5,146 nucleotides of DNA, taken from NCBI GenBank assembly GCA_002428805.1, contig DIXX01000056.1:1-5146 (forward strand), in the 5' to 3' direction. Positions 1 to 5,146 of this stretch are shown piece after piece (within the stretch, counting starts at the first letter, position 1; each line of letters starts with the position of its first letter). A program made the translations under genes and the position numbers. The notes beneath the pieces are model-generated. The model saw only the letters and a list, made by a program, of their open reading frames with translations, ran no database searches and had not been told where the DNA came from. This DNA comes from Cetobacterium sp. UBA6069 (GTDB lineage Bacteria; Fusobacteriota; Fusobacteriia; Fusobacteriales; Fusobacteriaceae).

Positions 1-134
1 CTTATTCTACACTTATGTATTATACCGAGATGAATCCATTTAATGATAAAAAAATATTTGTCGAAAAGGATAATGGTAAAAAACAAAAACAAAAAGATAT
101 TATCACTCAAACAAATAAAACTAGGAGGTATTAA
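1..134 (+). CDS. YgiQ-family radical SAM protein, C-terminal end (partial)
   Basis: The third forward frame is open from the window edge to a TAA at 132-134 and encodes about 43 residues. It starts YSTLMYYTEMNPF, followed by KKIFVEK and a Lys/Gln-rich end. This resembles the C-terminus of YgiQ-family (UPF0313) radical SAM proteins, which typically carry a segment like 'ST-MYYTG-DP-T-K-VYV-K' followed by 'EK-MQRALLQ'. The radical SAM core with its CxxxCxxC cluster motif lies upstream, outside the window, so the family call rests on this tail alone, from memory of the family. The exact reaction of YgiQ proteins is not established. The gene ends 1 nt before the der start codon and contains der's ribosome binding site, so it is probably the promoter-proximal gene of the same transcript. 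The alternative is a chance open frame, which is less likely given the motif fit and the exact abutment to der. Confidence 0.72.
   Translation, partial: YSTLMYYTEMNPFNDKKIFVEKDNGKKQKQKDIITQTNKTRRY
123..129 (+). promoter_or_regulatory. Strong Shine-Dalgarno site for der
   Basis: AGGAGGT lies 6 nt upstream of the ATG at 136. It is a near-perfect match to the anti-Shine-Dalgarno complement and decides the der start. It sits inside the last codons of the upstream YgiQ-like gene, so ribosomes finishing that gene end on top of it. Confidence 0.9.
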
Positions 135-135
135 A

Positions 136-1455
136 ATGAAACCAATTGTTGCAATCGTGGGAAGACCAAATGTTGGAAAATCAACATTATTTAATAAATT
201 GGTTGGGGATAGAGTTGCTATCGTTGATGACCAACCAGGAGTTACAAGAGACAGATTATATAGAGAGACTGAGTGGGCTGGACAAGAGTTCGTTCTAGTT
301 GATACTGGAGGACTAGAGCCTAGAAACAATGATTTTATGATGACTAAAATCAAACAACAAGCTGAAGTTGCTATGAACGAAGCTGACGTTATTTTATTCG
401 TTGTGGATGGTAAAAATGGATTAAATCCTTTAGATGAAGAGATTTCTTACCTATTAAGAAAAAAGAAAAAACCAGTTATTTTATGTGTTAATAAAATTGA
501 CAACTTCCAAGCACAACAAGATGATGTTTATGATTTCTGGGGACTTGGATTTGAACATCTTATACCTATTTCAGGAGAACATAAAGTTAACTTAGGAGAT
601 ATGCTTGATTTAGTTGTTAACATAATTGATGAGCATGTTGAGGAATACGAAGAGGAAGATGGATTAAAGCTAGCTATAATTGGAAGACCAAACGCTGGTA
701 AATCATCTCTTGTTAATAGACTTTGTGGAGAAGAAAGAACAATTGTTAGTGATATCGCTGGTACTACTAGAGATGCTATAGATACTGCTATTGAATTTGA
801 TGGAAATAGATACGTTCTTATAGATACTGCAGGTATCAGAAGAAAATCAAAAGTTGAAGAAAGCTTAGAGTACTACTCTGTTTTAAGAGCAATCAAAACA
901 ATAAAAAGAGCAGATGTTTGTATCTGGATGCTTGATGGAAGCGAAGGATTAACTGAGCAAGATAAGAGAATCGCTGGAATCGCTTATGAAGAGAAAAAGC
1001 CAATTATAATTGTTATGAATAAGTGGGATACTATTGAAAACAAAAAAGGTGACACAATGAAAAAGATGAGAGAGGAACTTCTTGCAGAATTACCATTCCT
1101 ATCTTATGCACCTGTTGAGTTCATTTCAGCTTTAACTGGACAAAGAACTACTAAAATATTAGAGCACTCTGAAGCTGTATTTGCGGAATACAACAAGAGA
1201 ATCTCTACTGGATTATTAAATACTGTTATCAGTGACGCTATTATAATGAATAATCCACCTACAAGAAAAGGAAGAGTTGTTAAGATTAACTACGCTACTC
1301 AAATTTCTACTGCACCACCTAGATTTATCCTATTCTGTAACTACCCAGAGCTTGTTCACTTCTCTTATGGTAGATATATTGAAAACAAACTGAGAGAATC
1401 TTTCGGATTTGAAGGAACTCCAATAGATGTTATATTTGAAAAGAAAAACGGATAA
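136..1455 (+). CDS. der: Ribosome assembly GTPase Der (EngA)
   Basis: Der is an essential cytoplasmic GTPase that acts in maturation of the 50S ribosomal subunit. The 439-residue product has the family's hallmark of two consecutive G domains and a C-terminal KH-like domain. G domain 1 (about 1-165) shows GRPNVGKS at 9-16, DTGG at 56-59 and NKID at 119-122. After an acidic linker (about 168-175, EEYEEED), G domain 2 shows GRPNAGKS at 183-190, DTAG at 230-233, NKWD at 295-298 and SALTG at 331-335. The KH-like domain (about 350-439) contains the typical KINYATQ, PPRFILFCN and FGFEGTPI blocks. Length matches known Der proteins (about 435-440). The ATG at 136 is chosen because AGGAGGT precedes it at the right distance and the protein then begins with the usual MKPIVAIVGRPN. 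An in-frame ATG at 43 would add 31 Lys-rich residues overlapping the upstream gene and is unlikely. The G5-like motif of domain 1 reads SGEHK, not the usual SAxHG. Confidence 0.97.
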   Translation: MKPIVAIVGRPNVGKSTLFNKLVGDRVAIVDDQPGVTRDRLYRETEWAGQEFVLVDTGGLEPRNNDFMMTKIKQQAEVAMNEADVILFVVDGKNGLNPLDEEISYLLRKKKKPVILCVNKIDNFQAQQDDVYDFWGLGFEHLIPISGEHKVNLGDMLDLVVNIIDEHVEEYEEEDGLKLAIIGRPNAGKSSLVNRLCGEERTIVSDIAGTTRDAIDTAIEFDGNRYVLIDTAGIRRKSKVEESLEYYSVLRAIKTIKRADVCIWMLDGSEGLTEQDKRIAGIAYEEKKPIIIVMNKWDTIENKKGDTMKKMREELLAELPFLSYAPVEFISALTGQRTTKILEHSEAVFAEYNKRISTGLLNTVISDAIIMNNPPTRKGRVVKINYATQISTAPPRFILFCNYPELVHFSYGRYIENKLRESFGFEGTPIDVIFEKKNG

Positions 1456-1458
1456 GGT
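1453..1458 (+). promoter_or_regulatory. Weak ribosome binding site of the response regulator gene
   Basis: TAAGGT overlaps the der stop codon (TAA 1453-1455) and lies 8 nt upstream of the ATG at 1467. The core AAGGT is much weaker than the der site, which suggests lower translation or dependence on ribosomes ending der. Confidence 0.55.
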
Positions 1459-1466
1459 ATAAATTT

Positions 1467-2123
1467 ATGAAGAAAGTTCTTATTGTTGAAGATGAAAAAT
1501 CTCTAGCAAATATTATCTCTGATGCTTTAACAGCAGATGGATTTTGGACTGTAATTGTAAATAGAGGGGACTTGGCGATTGATTCTTTTTATAAAGAAAA
1601 ACCTGACTTGATTTTGCTAGATATAAATCTTCCTGGACTTAATGGATGGGAAATTTGTAAACAAATTAAATCAGTATCGCAAACTCCTATTATTATGATA
1701 ACTGCTAGAGATAGTGAATTTGATGAAATAAAAGGACTTGAGTTAGGGGCTGACGATTATATCACAAAGCCCTTTACTCCAAAGCTCCTAACTATTAAAT
1801 TAAGAAAAATCTTTAAATTAAATAATGATACATTTTTTAAAATTGGAGATATAACTTTTGATTATAATACTTTTGTACTCACAACACCTGAAGAAACGAA
1901 TACTCTTCCTAGAAGGGAAGCTCAACTACTTGAGTTTTTCTTTAGAAACCAAAATATTATATTTTCCCGTGATACACTTCTAAATGAAGTTTGGGGATTT
2001 GAATTTTTTGGTGATGAAAGAGCTGTAGATACAATAATTAAAAGGCTAAGAAAAAAGCTTGGAGACTATGATTTCTATATTAAAAGTATAAGGGGTGTTG
2101 GTTATGTCTTTAAAACAGATTAA
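1467..2123 (+). CDS. OmpR/PhoB-family DNA-binding response regulator
   Basis: This is a cytoplasmic transcription factor switched by phosphorylation, most likely by the kinase encoded next. The 218-residue product has an N-terminal receiver domain (about 1-118) with acidic pocket E8/D9, phosphoacceptor D52 in LLDINLPG, T79, Y98 and K101 in DDYITKPF; all key residues are present. The C-terminal winged-helix domain (about 124-218) shows the family pattern SRDTLLNEVWG, the recognition helix around RAVDTIIKRLRKKLG (186-199) and the wing IKSIRGVGYVF. Length is slightly short of the usual 220-235. It starts 11 nt after der and its 3' end overlaps the kinase gene by 20 nt, so it is probably co-transcribed with der and coupled to the kinase. 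I see no separate promoter. The target genes cannot be inferred, and I cannot assign it to a named system such as PhoP, ArlR or CarR. Confidence 0.95.
   Translation: MKKVLIVEDEKSLANIISDALTADGFWTVIVNRGDLAIDSFYKEKPDLILLDINLPGLNGWEICKQIKSVSQTPIIMITARDSEFDEIKGLELGADDYITKPFTPKLLTIKLRKIFKLNNDTFFKIGDITFDYNTFVLTTPEETNTLPRREAQLLEFFFRNQNIIFSRDTLLNEVWGFEFFGDERAVDTIIKRLRKKLGDYDFYIKSIRGVGYVFKTD
2090..2097 (+). promoter_or_regulatory. Ribosome binding site of the histidine kinase gene
   Basis: AAGGGGTG, a good Shine-Dalgarno match, ends 6 nt before the ATG at 2104 and lies in the last codons of the response regulator gene. It supports ATG 2104 over the in-frame GTG at 2095, which is itself part of this site. 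Confidence 0.75.
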
Positions 2124-3459
2124 TTTTCCAATAAAACTAAACTTCTTTAAAAAACTATTCCTACTAACTATAGGGGTAGTTTTTTTAACAATTTTGACTA
2201 GTTTTATATTTAACTCTCTGTTCTTAGATAAGTTTTATATCTATCGAAAAAAACAGACTATTATTGAAATTAAAAATACTTTAGTCAAAGTTATTAATGA
2301 TAAAGATAAACTTCAAAATTACATCTATTTTGCTGAAGATAGTTTTGGAGTCAAAATAGATTTAAACTACATTCCACAAAATATTCGTTCACATATGAGT
2401 GGAAATAAAAAAATCTTTAACTCTTTAAAAATAAATGAATCTACTTTTAAAATTAGAGAAGTAGATGGTTCATCTGGAGTTATGTTTATAAGATATTACG
2501 AACGGCTTGAAGGTGGTTATCTTTTAAGTATTCGTAGTTCTATGGCTGTTATGGCTGAACACATCCATGATATTTTTATTTTTAATATTTTTACAGCTTT
2601 TTTTTCTTTAATTATGAGTAGTATTTTAGTTTCTATTTTTTCTAAAAAAATCAGCAGAAATATTATGTATTTAAAAAATAATGCTGAGAAAATAGCTAAA
2701 TTAGAATACCCTAAAAATATCTCTTTAAATAGTGGTGATGAATTAGAAGAGTTAAGCTATAGTTTAAATGAAATGTCAAAAGAGTTGTCTGTATCTATTG
2801 AAAATTTAAAACTCTTCGTTTCAAATGCTTCACATGAGTTAAAAACACCTATTTCAGTTCTTTGTTTATATTCTCAAGCTCTTTCTAGAGGAAATGTTCC
2901 TGAAGATAAAAAAAAGGAATATTATAAAACTATGCTTGATAAATCTTTAGAGATGAGAGCTTTAACAGAAAGTTTATTAACTCTATCTAAAATAAATTCA
3001 CCTGATTATAAACTGATTAAAGAAAATATCAACTTAAAAATTTTAGTCGAAAACTCTATTGAGCAGTTTGATTATTTAGAGTTTGAAAAAAATATTGATA
3101 TCAATTTAAAGGTATTTGATCTATTTATATCTGGGGATTACAATCTTTTAAAAATAGCAATAAATAATTTAGTTCAAAATATGCTCAAATATTCTCCTGA
3201 AAATAAAGAGGTCTTTATAGAATTTAAAAATAATATTATAAGCTTTAAAAATTCTACATATCCAAATAATACAACAGATCCCGATGAGATATTTGAACCT
3301 TTTCACAGAGGTGAAAATGCTTTAAATGAAAATATCGATGGAAGTGGTTTAGGACTCCCATTAGTTAAAAGAATTCTTGAACTACATAACTTTAATTTTA
3401 GTTTAAGTATTGATAATAATATTTTTGATTTTAAAATAGATATTAAAAAAACCGATTAG
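2104..3459 (+). CDS. Membrane sensor histidine kinase with altered G1 box
   Basis: This is the inner-membrane sensor that probably phosphorylates the preceding response regulator. From ATG 2104 the product has 451 residues. Predicted parts in order: TM1 about 17-40; an extracytoplasmic region about 41-155 with no fold I recognise; TM2 about 156-179; HAMP about 180-235 with the typical DELEELSYSLNEMSKEL; a dimerisation/phosphoacceptor domain with the H box FVSNASHELKTPIS, H244; and the ATPase domain with N box NNLVQNMLKYS (N359), F box FEPFHRG (397-403) and G2 box GSGLGL (413-418). E245 and T248 keep the ExxT pattern linked to phosphatase activity in this HisKA class. The G1 box (DxGxG), expected just before the F box, is replaced by KNSTYPNNTTDPDE. 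The start overlaps the regulator gene by 20 nt. An upstream GTG at 2095 would add only three residues. Base composition is visibly more AT-rich than der or atpD. The signal sensed is unknown. Confidence 0.93.
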   Translation: MSLKQINFPIKLNFFKKLFLLTIGVVFLTILTSFIFNSLFLDKFYIYRKKQTIIEIKNTLVKVINDKDKLQNYIYFAEDSFGVKIDLNYIPQNIRSHMSGNKKIFNSLKINESTFKIREVDGSSGVMFIRYYERLEGGYLLSIRSSMAVMAEHIHDIFIFNIFTAFFSLIMSSILVSIFSKKISRNIMYLKNNAEKIAKLEYPKNISLNSGDELEELSYSLNEMSKELSVSIENLKLFVSNASHELKTPISVLCLYSQALSRGNVPEDKKKEYYKTMLDKSLEMRALTESLLTLSKINSPDYKLIKENINLKILVENSIEQFDYLEFEKNIDINLKVFDLFISGDYNLLKIAINNLVQNMLKYSPENKEVFIEFKNNIISFKNSTYPNNTTDPDEIFEPFHRGENALNENIDGSGLGLPLVKRILELHNFNFSLSIDNNIFDFKIDIKKTD

Positions 3460-3484
3460 AATTTTCTAATCGGTTTAATTTTTT
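3445..3484. terminator. Bidirectional intrinsic terminator between convergent operons
   Basis: The arms AAACCGATTAGAA (3449-3461) and TTCTAATCGGTTT (3464-3476) are perfect reverse complements, with a nominal 2 nt centre; the innermost A-T pairs would open to give a usable loop of 4 or more. On the + strand the stem is followed by AA and six T (3479-3484). On the - strand the seven A at 3445-3451 read as a T-run right after the GG of the stem. The element therefore fits intrinsic termination of both the der/two-component transcript and the atp operon. The left arm includes the last two codons (Thr, Asp) and stop of the kinase gene, and the - strand element begins only a few bases past the atpC stop. 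Confidence 0.9.
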
Positions 3485-3890
3485 ATAACATTCTTTCTGC
3501 TAATTTAACCTTAGTTAACGCTTGAGTTAATGTTCTTTGCACATTAGCAATATCCATATCCTCAGCTGATTTTTCTAATTTTTCTTTAGCAATTTGAGCT
3601 TCTTTTCTAGCAGCTTCTAAATCTATATCCTTAACGTCCATAGCTTCATCTGCTAAAATCGTTACTACATTATTAGAGATTTCTACAAATCCTCCTGAAA
3701 CATAGTAAAACTTTTCTTGCCCGTTGTTTCTAACTTTCATCTCTCCAGTTGCTAATCCTGCAACAAAAGGTGAGTGATTAGGTAATATACCCATATCTCC
3801 TTCTGTAGTTCTTAGCATAACAAAGTTTACCTCTTCAGATAAAACTTTATGTAATGGAGTTACTAGCTCTAGCTTAAATGAGTTTGCCAT
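3483..3890 (-). CDS. atpC: F1Fo ATP synthase epsilon subunit
   Basis: The epsilon subunit is part of the F1 central stalk. It contacts gamma and the c-ring, couples rotation to catalysis, and through its C-terminal helices can inhibit ATP hydrolysis. The 135-residue product has the usual length. The N-terminal beta-sandwich (about 1-85) carries the conserved EGDMGILPNHSPFVAGL (30-46) and YVSGGFVEISNNVVTILAD (63-81). The C-terminal helical hairpin (about 88-135) is rich in Ala, Lys and Glu. The ATP-binding motif known from thermophilic Bacillus epsilon, I/LDxxRA, is only loosely matched here (LEAARK, 91-96). The start ATG lies 2 nt after the atpD stop, with its ribosome binding site inside atpD, so the two are co-translated. 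It is the last gene of the operon and ends at the shared terminator. Confidence 0.97.
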   Translation of the reverse strand: MANSFKLELVTPLHKVLSEEVNFVMLRTTEGDMGILPNHSPFVAGLATGEMKVRNNGQEKFYYVSGGFVEISNNVVTILADEAMDVKDIDLEAARKEAQIAKEKLEKSAEDMDIANVQRTLTQALTKVKLAERML

Positions 3891-3892
3891 AA

Positions 3893-5146
<1,254 letters not shown>

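Noticed and set aside
1436..1463. Promoter-like TTGAAA and TATAAA, 16 nt apart, just before the response regulator gene.
   Set aside because: Transcription would start near 1470, after the ATG at 1467, so it could not produce a message containing the start codon. In such AT-rich DNA these hexamers occur by chance.
2095..2103. GTG at 2095 (and TTG at 2098) as alternative kinase starts.
   Set aside because: The GTG is part of the Shine-Dalgarno site that serves ATG 2104, and neither alternative has a better site upstream. The difference is at most three residues.
3460..3482. A small RNA or other element between the convergent operons.
   Set aside because: Only 23 non-coding bases are present and the bidirectional terminator explains all of them.

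Overview
This window is AT-rich, almost fully coding bacterial chromosome. The protein sequences and base composition suggest a member of the Fusobacteriota (Fusobacterium, Cetobacterium, Ilyobacter or a relative). That placement rests on general resemblance, not on a database search.

The window holds two convergent gene groups. On the + strand (1-3459) there are four tightly packed genes: the 3' end of a YgiQ-family radical SAM gene, der (the double-GTPase ribosome assembly factor), and a two-component pair made of an OmpR/PhoB-type response regulator and a membrane histidine kinase. Spacing is 1 nt between ygiQ and der, 11 nt between der and the regulator, and a 20 nt overlap between regulator and kinase. 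This points to one transcript with translational coupling. On the - strand (3483-5146) lie atpD (5' end outside the window) and atpC, the last two genes of a standard F1Fo ATP synthase operon in the order atpD-atpC, 2 nt apart.

The two groups meet at 3460-3482. There a near-perfect hairpin with T-runs on both sides can end transcription from both directions. Its left arm includes the last two codons and the stop of the kinase gene.

Functionally, the window combines housekeeping genes (ribosome assembly and energy conversion) with a two-component system whose signal and targets cannot be read from the sequence. The kinase has the phosphoacceptor His, N, F and G2 boxes but a strongly altered G1 box. 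I see no mobile element, CRISPR array, RNA gene or defence system, and no convincing undescribed system. The findings are second-look points about start sites, the terminator, motif departures and composition.
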